Below, piece after piece: positions 9,330 to 17,434 of a stretch of DNA of 48,825 nucleotides. Made by a program: the position numbers and the translations under genes. The notes under the pieces were generated by a model. The model did not search any database. It was given only the letters and a program-made list of their open reading frames with translations, and was not told the origin of the DNA. Source of the stretch: Pelagibacteraceae bacterium AG-426-G09 (lineage in GTDB: Bacteria; Pseudomonadota; Alphaproteobacteria; Pelagibacterales; Pelagibacteraceae). Location of the stretch: the NCBI GenBank assembly GCA_003210075.1, contig QCNR01000012.1, positions 1-48,825 on the forward strand. The letters are read 5' to 3'. The first letter of the stretch is position 1; each line of letters begins with the position of its first letter.

Positions 9330-9920
9330 TTAATTAAATTTATAATCAAGCACACATGCAACTAAATGAACTCTATTTTCTTCTCCACCATTAAATGCAT
9401 TGTGATACTTTCTATTGTTTGTAATCCATACAGATCCGTCAGCCGGCATATGTTTAGCGATATGATCTATAACCATTATCGCACCAGGATTTGTATATAT
9501 AGGTATATGTAATCTAGGTTCTGGATCTCTATGCCAACTTAAAGTAGATCTTGGCTCCTTTAATAATAATCTTACTCTTCCAAGTTTGTATTTTTTAGAA
9601 AGTTTGTCATAAACCTCCTTAAAATATGTATTTTTATATTCATCTAAAAATTCAGTATATTTGCTCTCATCAATTTTAGAATCTCTAATAACTTCTTTTC
9701 CTGAACTATCAGGCTTAGTCCAAAATACACCTCTTATATTATTACCAGTTATAGATTCTGGCTTTCCTGGTATCTGGTTTAAGGATATTCCAGCAAAATG
9801 CGGAATTCCAAGGCTAGTATCAAAACCTTTGATTTTTAAAACTTGGTCACATGCATTTTTTAGCTCAGAAATATCAAAAGAGATATTTTGTTTTTGAAAA
9901 TCGTCAAAGTTTAAAGACAT
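9330..9920 (-). CDS. Aspartyl/asparaginyl beta-hydroxylase-like 2-oxoglutarate/Fe(II) dioxygenase
   Basis: A 196-residue protein with a double-stranded beta-helix Fe(II)/2OG signature. His130 and Asp132 lie in SWHRDPEPRLHIPIY, a distal His173 in RKYHNAFNGG, and Arg183 in E-E-N-R-V-H-L-V is placed to bind 2-oxoglutarate. The spacing and the phrase 'HxAxNxGxExRxHLV' match the aspartyl/asparaginyl hydroxylase family (PF05118-like). The substrate cannot be told from sequence. The N-terminal ~100 residues are not recognisable beyond this. It is the first gene of the leftward rpiB-glyA-nrdR-rib run, diverges from hemB across 73 bp, and abuts rpiB with no gap, so it is probably co-transcribed with it. 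Confidence 0.78.
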   Translation of the reverse strand: MSLNFDDFQKQNISFDISELKNACDQVLKIKGFDTSLGIPHFAGISLNQIPGKPESITGNNIRGVFWTKPDSSGKEVIRDSKIDESKYTEFLDEYKNTYFKEVYDKLSKKYKLGRVRLLLKEPRSTLSWHRDPEPRLHIPIYTNPGAIMVIDHIAKHMPADGSVWITNNRKYHNAFNGGEENRVHLVACVLDYKFN

Positions 9921-9993
9921 AAATTTTTTAATAGCTCAAAAATTAATATAGTATATATAACTTTTGTCGCATAATTAAATAAATAAAATTAAT
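9921..9993. promoter_or_regulatory. Divergent promoter region, hydroxylase operon / hemB
   Basis: This 73-bp, almost pure A/T gap separates two divergent genes and must hold the start signals of both the ten-gene leftward operon and hemB. On the minus strand TATACT (9955-9950) is a good -10 candidate, about 30 nt before the ATG; the hexamer 17 nt upstream of it (TTAATT) is only a weak -35. I could not assign a convincing hemB promoter. The assignment rests mainly on position. Confidence 0.35.
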
Positions 9994-10983
9994 ATGATAA
10001 CAGGCAAATATCCATCGCTTAGATTAAGAAGAAGCCGAAAATATAACTGGACTAGAAGATTAATAAGAGAAAATGACCTATCAGCAAGTGACTTAATCTT
10101 ACCAATATTTTTAACAGAAGGAAAAAATAAAAAACTTAAAATAAAAAGTATGCCAGGAGTGTTTAAGTATTCAATTAATCTATTACCAAAAATTATAGAT
10201 GAAGCTTTATCAAACAAAATACCTATGATTGCTTTTTTTCCAAGTACACCCGATCATAAAAAAAATAATGATGGAACTGAAGCATTAAATGAAAATAATC
10301 TTGTTTGTAAGGCACTTAAAGCTACTAAAAAAAAATATAAAAACGAAATTGGTTTAATGACAGATGTTGCTCTTGATCCTTATACCTCACATGGACATGA
10401 TGGATTGTTAAAAAAAAATATTATTTTAAATGATGAAACGTTAAATGTATTAATTAAACAATCTTTATTACAAGCAGAAATGGGATCAGATATATTGGCT
10501 CCATCAGATATGATGGATGGAAGGATAGGAAAGATTAGGAAAGCATTAGATAAAAAAAATTTTTATGATACTCAGTTGTTGTCTTATGCAGTTAAATATG
10601 CCTCAAATTTTTACGGTCCATTTAGAGATGCGGTAGGATCAAGATCTGCTCTGAAAGGTGATAAGAAAACATATCAAATGGATTTTTCAAATTCTGATGA
10701 AGCTTTAAGAGAGGTGGCATTGGATATTAAAGAAGGAGCAGATTTAGTTATGGTAAAACCAGGTATGCCTTACTTGGATATAATTAGAATAATTAAGAAT
10801 AAATTCAAAATTCCAGTATTTGCCTATCAAGTATCAGGTGAATATTCTTTAATTAAACACGGCATAAATAAGAACATTATAAATCAAAATGCAATCATAG
10901 AAAGCTTAATTTCATTTAAGAGATCTGGGGCAAGTGCAATTGTAACATATTTTGCAAATGATATTGCAAAAAAATTAGATTAA
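9994..10983 (+). CDS. hemB: Porphobilinogen synthase (delta-aminolevulinic acid dehydratase)
   Basis: Condenses two 5-aminolevulinate molecules to porphobilinogen for heme synthesis. The 329 residues carry the catalytic lysines Lys201 (SYAVKYAS) and Lys255 (MVKPGMPY), the GSRSALKGDKKTYQMD flap region, and VSGEYSLI. At the metal site, DVALDPYTSHGHDG has Ala126, Asp128 and Asp136 where zinc enzymes have three Cys, so this is the Mg-dependent, zinc-independent type common in alphaproteobacteria. It is monocistronic by context: divergent from the hydroxylase operon and convergent with recO, whose stop overlaps by 4 bp. Confidence 0.96.
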   Translation: MITGKYPSLRLRRSRKYNWTRRLIRENDLSASDLILPIFLTEGKNKKLKIKSMPGVFKYSINLLPKIIDEALSNKIPMIAFFPSTPDHKKNNDGTEALNENNLVCKALKATKKKYKNEIGLMTDVALDPYTSHGHDGLLKKNIILNDETLNVLIKQSLLQAEMGSDILAPSDMMDGRIGKIRKALDKKNFYDTQLLSYAVKYASNFYGPFRDAVGSRSALKGDKKTYQMDFSNSDEALREVALDIKEGADLVMVKPGMPYLDIIRIIKNKFKIPVFAYQVSGEYSLIKHGINKNIINQNAIIESLISFKRSGASAIVTYFANDIAKKLD

Positions 10984-11654
10984 ATTAATTTAATAAACTG
11001 ATTTCTTAATGATGGATAATTAATATTATTTGGTATTAAAACTGATTTATTTAAAAAATCACCAACTACTTTCAGGCCAGCCTTTAATTCATCTTGATTA
11101 ATTTTAATATTATCGTTTTTAAATAAGAAGGATGGAATTTCTTTAGTACCATCAAATGTTTTCACATATGAATCATTAAATTTAAATTTATTTTTGTCGA
11201 TATAATCAATAAAATTAATATCGTAACCAACTAGTTTAATTATCTCAAGTTCCCAAAAAATAAATTTTTTAATCCATTCATTTGAATTAAGTAATTCAAA
11301 GAATCTATAAAACTGATTATAAATTTTTGAATTTGATTGGTATTCTACAGTAAGAATTTTTATCAAATTAAGTGCATATAAAATACAATTTAGTTTAATT
11401 TTATTATCTAAAAAATATGGTGTAAAAATTTTTTCTATTTCAACTTTAAAGTAACCGGCCTTATTATTGTTTTTAGAATTAAATTGAACATTAAAATGAT
11501 TTCCAATTAATAGAAAGTTTTTAATTTTGGTTGATGTAGCACCAAAAATTAATCCAGAGACTTTTCCATTATTTTCAGTAAAGAATTCAGCTACTACCGA
11601 ATTTTCATTATATTTGACTTTATTTATTAAAAAACCTCTGTCCTCAAATCTCAT
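10980..11654 (-). CDS. recO: DNA repair protein RecO
   Basis: RecFOR-pathway mediator that helps load RecA on SSB-coated DNA. The 224 residues start with the OB-fold pattern M-R-F-E-D-R-G-F-L-I-N-K-V-K-Y-N-E-N-S-V, then F-T-E-N-N-G-K-V-S-G-L, which matches RecO's 'T.e.Gk..g.a.Garr'. The helical C-terminal part is divergent, and the Cys-containing loop seen in many alphaproteobacterial RecO proteins is replaced by D-K-N-K-F-K-F-N. It overlaps rnc by 11 bp. In relatives era usually lies between rnc and recO; it is absent here. Position gives much of the confidence. Confidence 0.85.
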   Translation of the reverse strand: MRFEDRGFLINKVKYNENSVVAEFFTENNGKVSGLIFGATSTKIKNFLLIGNHFNVQFNSKNNNKAGYFKVEIEKIFTPYFLDNKIKLNCILYALNLIKILTVEYQSNSKIYNQFYRFFELLNSNEWIKKFIFWELEIIKLVGYDINFIDYIDKNKFKFNDSYVKTFDGTKEIPSFLFKNDNIKINQDELKAGLKVVGDFLNKSVLIPNNINYPSLRNQFIKLI

Positions 11655-12321
11655 TTTGTTTTTCTAATACTTTTAATAACTTCTTAGCTGCAGCTTGTTG
11701 TGCCAACTTTTTTGATGTTCCTTCGGCTTCTACAAAAACAGTATTTTTTAATTTGACTGCTACTTTAAAGCTTGGTTTATGCTTTGGTCCTGTATCTGAA
11801 ATAAATTTATAAGTAGGTAGTAGTTTATATTTTTTTAAAGAAAATTCTTGTAACTTAGTTTTAGCATCAACTATTATTATACTTTTATCATTTATATCTT
11901 TATTCCAATTTTTTAAAACAAATTTTTCTACAAAATCAAATCCCTTATCTAAATAAATTGCACCTATAAGAGCTTCACATGCATCAGAGACAATTTTTTT
12001 TTCAACAATTTGATTTTTTAATCTCAAATTTCCAATTTTAACTATTTTATCAAGTTTCAATCGCTTGCCAATTTCATAGCATTTATTTTTGTTAACTAGA
12101 GATGCTAATTTTTTATCTAAAATTCCCTCTTCTTCATTAGGAAAAATTTCAAACAACTTTTTTGAAATACTTAATCCTAAAACTCTATCACCTAAAAACT
12201 CTAATTTTTCGTAATTATTTTTTTTATCAAAGCTTTTGTGTGTTAAACATTTGCTATAAAGAGCTGTATTCACAATTTTAAATCCTAAATTTTGTTCTAA
12301 TTTATTTAAATTTTTTTTCAT
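11644..12321 (-). CDS. rnc: Ribonuclease III
   Basis: Double-strand-specific endoribonuclease that processes rRNA precursors and some mRNAs. The 225 residues contain the signature NYEKLEFLGDRVL (Glu38, Glu41, Asp45), the second metal-binding segment S-D-A-C-E-A-L-I-G-A-I-Y-L-D-K-G, and a C-terminal double-stranded RNA-binding domain ending in E-G-T-S-K-K-L-A-Q-Q-A-A-A-K-K-L-L. The first base of its start codon overlaps the lepB stop codon by 1 bp, so the two are coupled. Confidence 0.96.
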   Translation of the reverse strand: MKKNLNKLEQNLGFKIVNTALYSKCLTHKSFDKKNNYEKLEFLGDRVLGLSISKKLFEIFPNEEEGILDKKLASLVNKNKCYEIGKRLKLDKIVKIGNLRLKNQIVEKKIVSDACEALIGAIYLDKGFDFVEKFVLKNWNKDINDKSIIIVDAKTKLQEFSLKKYKLLPTYKFISDTGPKHKPSFKVAVKLKNTVFVEAEGTSKKLAQQAAAKKLLKVLEKQNEI

Positions 12322-13055
12322 TATTTAATTTTTTTAAAAAATCTATCCTTTCTAACGATACTTGGCCACTTCCATATTTCAAGTATACTTCCCTCTCGGC
12401 TATTTGATGAAAAAAACAAAATTTGTGCTTTGCCAACTAAATTATTGAAATGCACATATCCAACTTCTGACAAAAATCTGCTATCTTTCGAGCAATCTCT
12501 GTTATCTCCTAAAAAGAAATAGTGTTTATCGGGAACTATATACTTATCAGAGTTTTTAAATGATAGATCATTTCTATAAGATACTTTATATGTTTTATTA
12601 TTAGGTAGCTTTTCCTCATAAATTGAAACTTTAATTTGTTGATTTCCACAATAAAGCAATTCACTATCACTAATTAGCGCAGTAAAGACTTGATTGTTAT
12701 TTATATATAAATTCCCATTAATAAATTGAATAGTGTCACCAGGTAATCCTATCAATCTTTTTATATAATCAGTTCTATTATCTGAAGGCGTTTTAAAAAC
12801 TATAATATCGCCTCTGTTTGGTTCTTTTTCAAAGATTCTATTTCTTAAAATTGGAGGGCTAAAAGGAAATGAATGTTTACTATATCCATATGTATATTTT
12901 GTTACAAATAATCTATCACCGACTAAAAGATTTAATTCCATTGATGATGATGGGATATAAAATGGTTGAATAAACAATGATCTAATTAAAATTGCTATTA
13001 TTAGGGCATAAAATAAAGTCTTAATATTATCTATTATTGTATTTTTATTAATCAT
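12321..13055 (-). CDS. lepB: Signal peptidase I
   Basis: Inner-membrane serine/lysine protease that removes signal peptides from Sec and Tat substrates. The 244 residues begin with one hydrophobic segment (about 12-30), followed by FYIPSSSME with nucleophile Ser38 directly before Met39. Box C/D carries the general base Lys99 in TDYIKRLIGLPGD, and box E is FLGDNRDCSKDSR. The size fits the alphaproteobacterial form. It overlaps acpS by 4 bp and rnc by 1 bp. Confidence 0.96.
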   Translation of the reverse strand: MINKNTIIDNIKTLFYALIIAILIRSLFIQPFYIPSSSMELNLLVGDRLFVTKYTYGYSKHSFPFSPPILRNRIFEKEPNRGDIIVFKTPSDNRTDYIKRLIGLPGDTIQFINGNLYINNNQVFTALISDSELLYCGNQQIKVSIYEEKLPNNKTYKVSYRNDLSFKNSDKYIVPDKHYFFLGDNRDCSKDSRFLSEVGYVHFNNLVGKAQILFFSSNSREGSILEIWKWPSIVRKDRFFKKIK

Positions 13056-13438
13056 TTTTTTTCAATCACTACATATGCTATTGCATAATTTTTTTCATCA
13101 GACATAGACAAATTAGTTTTAAAAGATTTTACTTTAAATTTTTTTTTTAGATAATCCGATGTTGATTTATTAATATTGATTGTTGGTTTGCCTTTTTTAT
13201 TATTTTTAATTTCAATATCTTTAAAATATAAATTTTGAGATATTCCAAAACCAGTTGCTTTAGAAAAAGCTTCTTTTGCTGCAAACCTTTTCGAATAAAA
13301 ATTAATTTTATTTTTAATTGATTGTGAACTTTTCTGCTCTTTTGTGGTAAATACTTTTTTAAGAAAATGTTTATTTTTAATTAATTTTTTAAATCTGTTA
13401 TTATTAACTATATCTACACCAATACCAATTATGGACAT
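13052..13438 (-). CDS. acpS: Holo-[acyl-carrier-protein] synthase
   Basis: Transfers the phosphopantetheine arm from CoA to acyl carrier protein. The 128 residues have the Mg-binding Asp9 in IGIGVDIVNNNRF and Glu56 in RFAAKEAFSKA, followed by F-K-D-I-E-I and a C-terminal S-M-S-D-E-K-N-Y-A-I-A strand equivalent to 'SlSHe..yA.A'. The usual 'SLSH' His is replaced by Asp (SMSDE). The gene overlaps pdxJ by 1 bp and lepB by 4 bp. Confidence 0.93.
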   Translation of the reverse strand: MSIIGIGVDIVNNNRFKKLIKNKHFLKKVFTTKEQKSSQSIKNKINFYSKRFAAKEAFSKATGFGISQNLYFKDIEIKNNKKGKPTININKSTSDYLKKKFKVKSFKTNLSMSDEKNYAIAYVVIEKK

Positions 13439-14160
13439 TATTTATTTCTTAAAATATTTTTAAAAGTTTTAATTACATTTCTTAAACCAAATTGAATAGA
13501 TTCACCAATTATAAAATGTCCGATGTTATACTCTTTAATTTGCGAAATTTTTCTTAAAATCTTTGTAGTTCTATAATCTAAGCCATGTCCAGCATGAACT
13601 TCTAGATTAAGTGATTCAGCGAGCATTGAGCATTTTTTTATATTATCTAGCTCTTTTTTATAATTTTTTTTATTTTTAACTAAATTAGCAATTTTTCCGG
13701 TATGAATTTCTATACATTTAGTTCCTATTATTTTTGCTAATTTAATGTCTTTAATTGATGGATTTATAAAAAGACTAGTTCTTATATTTGATTGATTTAA
13801 TTTTTGAACAATTGATGCAAGTTTTTTATTTTTTGCATCTAAGTTTAAACCTCCTTCTGTGGTTATTTCTTGTCTTTTTTCAGGAACAATACAAACGTAA
13901 TTTGGTTTATATTTTAATGCAATTTTAAGCATTTGTAATGTAGCAGCCATTTCAAGATTTAATGGTATTTTTTTATTAGAAGAAATGATTTTTAAGTCAT
14001 TGTCATTAATATGTCTTCTATCTTCTCGTAAATGTATAGTAATTGAGTTTGCACCAGAGCTTATAGCTTTTATAGCCGCAAGATAAGGTGAAGGATGTTG
14101 TTCACCTCTTGCATTTCTTACAGTGGCTACATGATCAATATTTACTCCAAGTTTGATCAT
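13438..14160 (-). CDS. pdxJ: Pyridoxine 5'-phosphate synthase
   Basis: TIM-barrel enzyme that closes the pyridoxine ring from 1-deoxyxylulose 5-phosphate and aminoacetone phosphate in vitamin B6 synthesis. The 240 residues begin with LGVNIDHVATVRNARG, then S-I-T-I-H-L-R-E-D-R-R-H-I, V-P-E-K-R-Q-E-I-T-T-E-G-G, I-E-I-H-T-G, H-A-G-H-G-L-D-Y and a phosphate-binding I-G-H-F-I-I-G-E-S strand. All expected motifs are present. It lies between pyrE and acpS, with 4-bp and 1-bp overlaps, the usual alphaproteobacterial order. Confidence 0.97.
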   Translation of the reverse strand: MIKLGVNIDHVATVRNARGEQHPSPYLAAIKAISSGANSITIHLREDRRHINDNDLKIISSNKKIPLNLEMAATLQMLKIALKYKPNYVCIVPEKRQEITTEGGLNLDAKNKKLASIVQKLNQSNIRTSLFINPSIKDIKLAKIIGTKCIEIHTGKIANLVKNKKNYKKELDNIKKCSMLAESLNLEVHAGHGLDYRTTKILRKISQIKEYNIGHFIIGESIQFGLRNVIKTFKNILRNK

Positions 14161-14744
14161 TTAAGTCTTCTGCTGCCAGGAGAAGTTATAGGAATTTTTT
14201 TTAAATAATCAGGTAAATTATTTTTTTTATATGTTGGTATATCCAATTTTAATTGTGAAACAATTTTTTTTGAAATTTTTAATTTTTTTTTGCTAGATCG
14301 GTCAATTAGACAGGCAAAACCTAAAAGTTTAGCTTTAGATTTTTTAATTAACTGAACACATTCTAAACTAGATTTACCAGTTGTAATAACATCCTCTACT
14401 ATTAAAATTCTAGAGCCTTTTTTAATATTAAAACCTCTTCTTAATTTAAATTTTCCTTTAACCCGTTCACAAAAAATCGTCTCTAATTTAAGAATTCTAC
14501 CAATTTCATATCCGATTATTATTCCTCCTATGGCTGGAGATAAAATAATATCTATTTTTTTAAATTTTTTATTTATTTTATAAGCTAATGATTTACATAT
14601 ATTTTCTGCTTTTTTTGGAAAACTTAAAAGCTTGGCACATTGAATATATTTTGATGAATGAAGTCCAGAAGAAAGAACAAAATGTCCTTCTTTTAATGCA
14701 TCAGTTTTTTTTAAAACCGCTAAAGAGTTTTTTAAAGAAAGCAT
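14157..14744 (-). CDS. pyrE: Orotate phosphoribosyltransferase
   Basis: Joins orotate and PRPP to orotidine monophosphate in de novo pyrimidine synthesis. The 195 residues include GHFVLSSGLHSSKYIQCA near the N-terminus, P-A-I-G-G-I-I-I-G-Y-E, the flexible-loop E-R-V-K-G-K-F-K-L-R-R-G, and the PRPP motif VEDVITTGKS at 116-125. The start overlaps the end of spoT by 44 bp; the residues encoded in the overlap (L-A-V-L-K-K-T-D-A-L-K-E-G) look like the normal PyrE N-terminus, so the long overlap seems real. Confidence 0.95.
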   Translation of the reverse strand: MLSLKNSLAVLKKTDALKEGHFVLSSGLHSSKYIQCAKLLSFPKKAENICKSLAYKINKKFKKIDIILSPAIGGIIIGYEIGRILKLETIFCERVKGKFKLRRGFNIKKGSRILIVEDVITTGKSSLECVQLIKKSKAKLLGFACLIDRSSKKKLKISKKIVSQLKLDIPTYKKNNLPDYLKKIPITSPGSRRLK

Positions 14745-16446
14745 ATTTTTTATTTTTATGTCTAATAATTTTGAAATTTAATTCTTTTTGTTTTAGCTCA
14801 CTGATTAAATTTGTAAAGTTTTTCAGATTGTTAATAATAAGGTTAAATCTAAAATTTATTGTATTTTTGGTTTTTTCAACCATTTCTACACTTGAAATAT
14901 TCATTTTATTTTGCCCTATCAGTGTAGTTACATCTCCTAATTGACCTGGTAAATCTGGCAATGATATCCATAATGTTGTGTTGTACTGTTTGGATTTCAA
15001 AGGTTTTTTATTTTCTCTATATTGCCAATATCTTCTAATAGCTGCTCTTGCCTTTCCTGTCTTTGTGGTGTTAATCCAATGAAGAGAAGGCGAAACTTTT
15101 TTTGATGTTAAAATTTTTATTACATCTCCATTTCTAAGTGTAGATTGAATTGGGCTATCTTTACCATTAATTTCGCATCCGATAGCTGTATCACCTACTT
15201 GCGTATGAACAGCATAAGCAAAATCAATAGGTGTAGCATCTTTTGGAAGTTTGATAACTGAACCTTTTGGTGTAAAACAAAAAACATTGTCCTGAAACAT
15301 TTGTAATTTTGTATATTCATAAAAATCTTCGGGATTTTCATTTTTATTCAATATTTCAACTAAGTCAGCCAACCAGTCGTATTCTTTCCAAGTCAACGAA
15401 TTTACTTTTTCTGAGGATTTATATTGCCAATGAGATGCAATGCCTCTTTGAGCAAATTCATGCATTAACATTGTTCTTAATTGTATTTCGATTGGTCTTT
15501 TATTTGGTCCAATAATTGCTGTATGTATAGATTGATAATTGTTAATTTTTGGAGAAGAAATATAATCTTTAAATCTTCCAGGTATACAATTGTACTTGCT
15601 ATGAAATATACCTAGGGCTTTGTAACAGTCTTCTATATTATCCATAATAATTCTAAAACCCATAATGTCTGTAATTTGTTCAAGAGACGTACGTTTTTTT
15701 TGAATTTTTCTCCATATAGAAAACGTTGTTTTTTCTCTCCCAAAAATCTTGCATTTTAATTTCTTTTGACTCAAAATGTTATGAAATTCCTCTGAAAGAT
15801 TTTTAAAATTTAATAAATTTTTTTCTTTAATATCATCTAATCTATCCTTAATCATTTTTTTTGCTTTAAAATTAAGTACACCAAAAGATAAATCTTCTAA
15901 TTCGTCTCTAATTCTATTCATACCCATTCTGTCAGCTAATGGAGCATAAATTTCCATTGTCTCTTTTGCTATACGCTCTCTTTTTTCAGAATTATCAATG
16001 GCGTTTATTGTTCTCATGTTATGAAGTCTGTCAGCAAGCTTAACGAGTAGAACTCTAATATCTTTTGATGTTGCCAGTATAAGTTTTCTAAAATTTTCTG
16101 CTTTAGTGGATGTATTTGCCTGATTTTCAAGAACGCTAATTTTTGTTACACCGTCAACTAAATCTGCTACTTCTGTTCCAAATTCTTTAGCAATTGTATT
16201 ATAAGTTGCATGAGTATCTTCTATAGTATCATGCAATAATCCAGTAGCAATAGTTGCGCTATCCAGCTTTAACTCAGTCAAGATATCTGCTACTGCAACT
16301 GGATGAATAACATAGGGATCTCCGGAATGTCTTTTTTGATCCGCATGTGCTTTAACAGCAAAATTGTATGCTTTGGATAAAGTTTCAGGATTAAGAAACT
16401 TATTATATATTTTTACTTTATTTATTAAATCATCAGATTTTAACAT
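14701..16446 (-). CDS. spoT: (p)ppGpp synthetase/hydrolase of the RelA/SpoT family, shortened C-terminal region
   Basis: Controls the stringent alarmone. The N-terminal HD hydrolase domain is intact (DPYVIHPVAVA; His72-Asp73 and Glu76-Asp77 in LLHDTIEDT), so the protein should degrade ppGpp. The synthetase domain is also intact (TDIMGFRIIM, Y-N-C-I-P-G-R-F-K-D-Y, QSIHTAI, IEIQLRTMLMHE), so it should be bifunctional. A TGS domain follows (FCFTPKGSVIKLP to about residue 440) and an ACT domain closes the protein (L-P-D-L-P-G-Q-L-G-D-V-T). At 581 residues it is well below the ~700-740 usual for full-length Rsh; the missing part is mainly the zinc-finger/helical segment between TGS and ACT. It lies 15 bp after folK and overlaps pyrE. 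Confidence 0.95.
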   Translation of the reverse strand: MLKSDDLINKVKIYNKFLNPETLSKAYNFAVKAHADQKRHSGDPYVIHPVAVADILTELKLDSATIATGLLHDTIEDTHATYNTIAKEFGTEVADLVDGVTKISVLENQANTSTKAENFRKLILATSKDIRVLLVKLADRLHNMRTINAIDNSEKRERIAKETMEIYAPLADRMGMNRIRDELEDLSFGVLNFKAKKMIKDRLDDIKEKNLLNFKNLSEEFHNILSQKKLKCKIFGREKTTFSIWRKIQKKRTSLEQITDIMGFRIIMDNIEDCYKALGIFHSKYNCIPGRFKDYISSPKINNYQSIHTAIIGPNKRPIEIQLRTMLMHEFAQRGIASHWQYKSSEKVNSLTWKEYDWLADLVEILNKNENPEDFYEYTKLQMFQDNVFCFTPKGSVIKLPKDATPIDFAYAVHTQVGDTAIGCEINGKDSPIQSTLRNGDVIKILTSKKVSPSLHWINTTKTGKARAAIRRYWQYRENKKPLKSKQYNTTLWISLPDLPGQLGDVTTLIGQNKMNISSVEMVEKTKNTINFRFNLIINNLKNFTNLISELKQKELNFKIIRHKNKKYAFFKKLFSGFKKN

Positions 16447-16461
16447 ATTGATAGTATACCA

Positions 16462-16995
16462 TTAAATTTTAACAATTCTAATGTCACAAAAGTCCACATT
16501 TTTAAATTTATTAATTATATTATTTATATTTGCCTTTGTTTTGGGGTGAATCCAGCTTTTATTTAACTCTAAAAGAGGAAAAATGACAAAATTTCTACTA
16601 TGCATTCTAGGATGTGGAGTTTCAATTTTTTGACCGTCTGTATATAATTTTAGATTCAATCCTTTAAAATCAATAATATCAATATCACAAACTCTGGGGT
16701 GATTTTTTTTTGCTTTTTTTCGACCAATATATTTTTCAATTTCTTTAATTATTTTAAAAAGATCTATCAAAGGTAAATGGGTTTTAATTTTAATAACTAC
16801 ATTAAGAAAATCAGGAAAATTTCTATTAGGCCATGAAGGAGTCTGATAGTAATTTGAATAATCCTCAATAATAATATCATTTTGATACAATAGATTTTTT
16901 GCAAGTTCAATATTAGAGATTTTATCTCCTAAATTGGAGCCAATTGCTAAATAGCTATTTTTAACTTGTTTTTCTAAAATATCTTGCTTTATCAC
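16462..16995 (-). CDS. folK: 2-amino-4-hydroxy-6-hydroxymethyldihydropteridine pyrophosphokinase
   Basis: Transfers pyrophosphate from ATP to 6-hydroxymethyl-7,8-dihydropterin in folate synthesis. Motifs: [11 protein letters not shown] near the start, [28 protein letters not shown] (the Mg-binding D-x-D) and [17 protein letters not shown]. The frame is open upstream to a TTG at 17034, but that would add ~24 residues before the conserved start and overlap smpB by 74 bp. I chose the GTG at 16995 (177 residues, 35-bp overlap with smpB), which has only a weak GGA upstream. The exact start is uncertain; the function is not. Confidence 0.9.
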   Translation of the reverse strand: MIKQDILEKQVKNSYLAIGSNLGDKISNIELAKNLLYQNDIIIEDYSNYYQTPSWPNRNFPDFLNVVIKIKTHLPLIDLFKIIKEIEKYIGRKKAKKNHPRVCDIDIIDFKGLNLKLYTDGQKIETPHPRMHSRNFVIFPLLELNKSWIHPKTKANINNIINKFKNVDFCDIRIVKI

Positions 16996-17431
16996 GGTTC
17001 CAATCTCTAGTTTTTTTGGTCTGACGTTTATCAAAATGTTTTTTCCCTTTTCCTACTGCTATCTCTATTTTAGCTTTTCCTTTTTTAAAATACATTTTAG
17101 TTGGTACTATTGTTAGTCCATCTTTATTTATTCTTCCAATTAATTTATTAATTTCTTTTTTATTTAGTAAAAGTTTTCTCTCAGCATAAGGGTTATGATT
17201 AGCATAACTAGCTTGTTTATATACTGGAATATGTGAGTTGATTAAATAAATTTCTCCATCTTTTTCAATTCCATATGAGTCTGCAATACTAATTTTACCG
17301 TTTCTCACTGATTTTATTTCGGAACCTCTAAGTACTATACCTGCTTCAAATATATCTAATAAAAAATAATTAAAACTTGCTTTTCTATTTAAACAAATGA
17401 TTTTTAAACCATTGTTTTTTTTAATATTCAT
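16961..17431 (-). CDS. smpB: SsrA (tmRNA)-binding protein SmpB
   Basis: Partners tmRNA in trans-translation to rescue stalled ribosomes. The 156 residues have [20 protein letters not shown], a match to the family's 'NrkA.hdY.i.e.feAGivL', then [13 protein letters not shown], the H-x-P-Y-x-x-A-S-Y region, Y-A-E-R-K-L-L-L, and a C-terminal basic tail [13 protein letters not shown] that inserts in the ribosome. Length is normal. It starts 3 bp after dapA and its 3' end overlaps folK. Confidence 0.96.
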   Translation of the reverse strand: MNIKKNNGLKIICLNRKASFNYFLLDIFEAGIVLRGSEIKSVRNGKISIADSYGIEKDGEIYLINSHIPVYKQASYANHNPYAERKLLLNKKEINKLIGRINKDGLTIVPTKMYFKKGKAKIEIAVGKGKKHFDKRQTKKTRDWNRDKARYFRKTS

Positions 17432-17434
17432 TAA

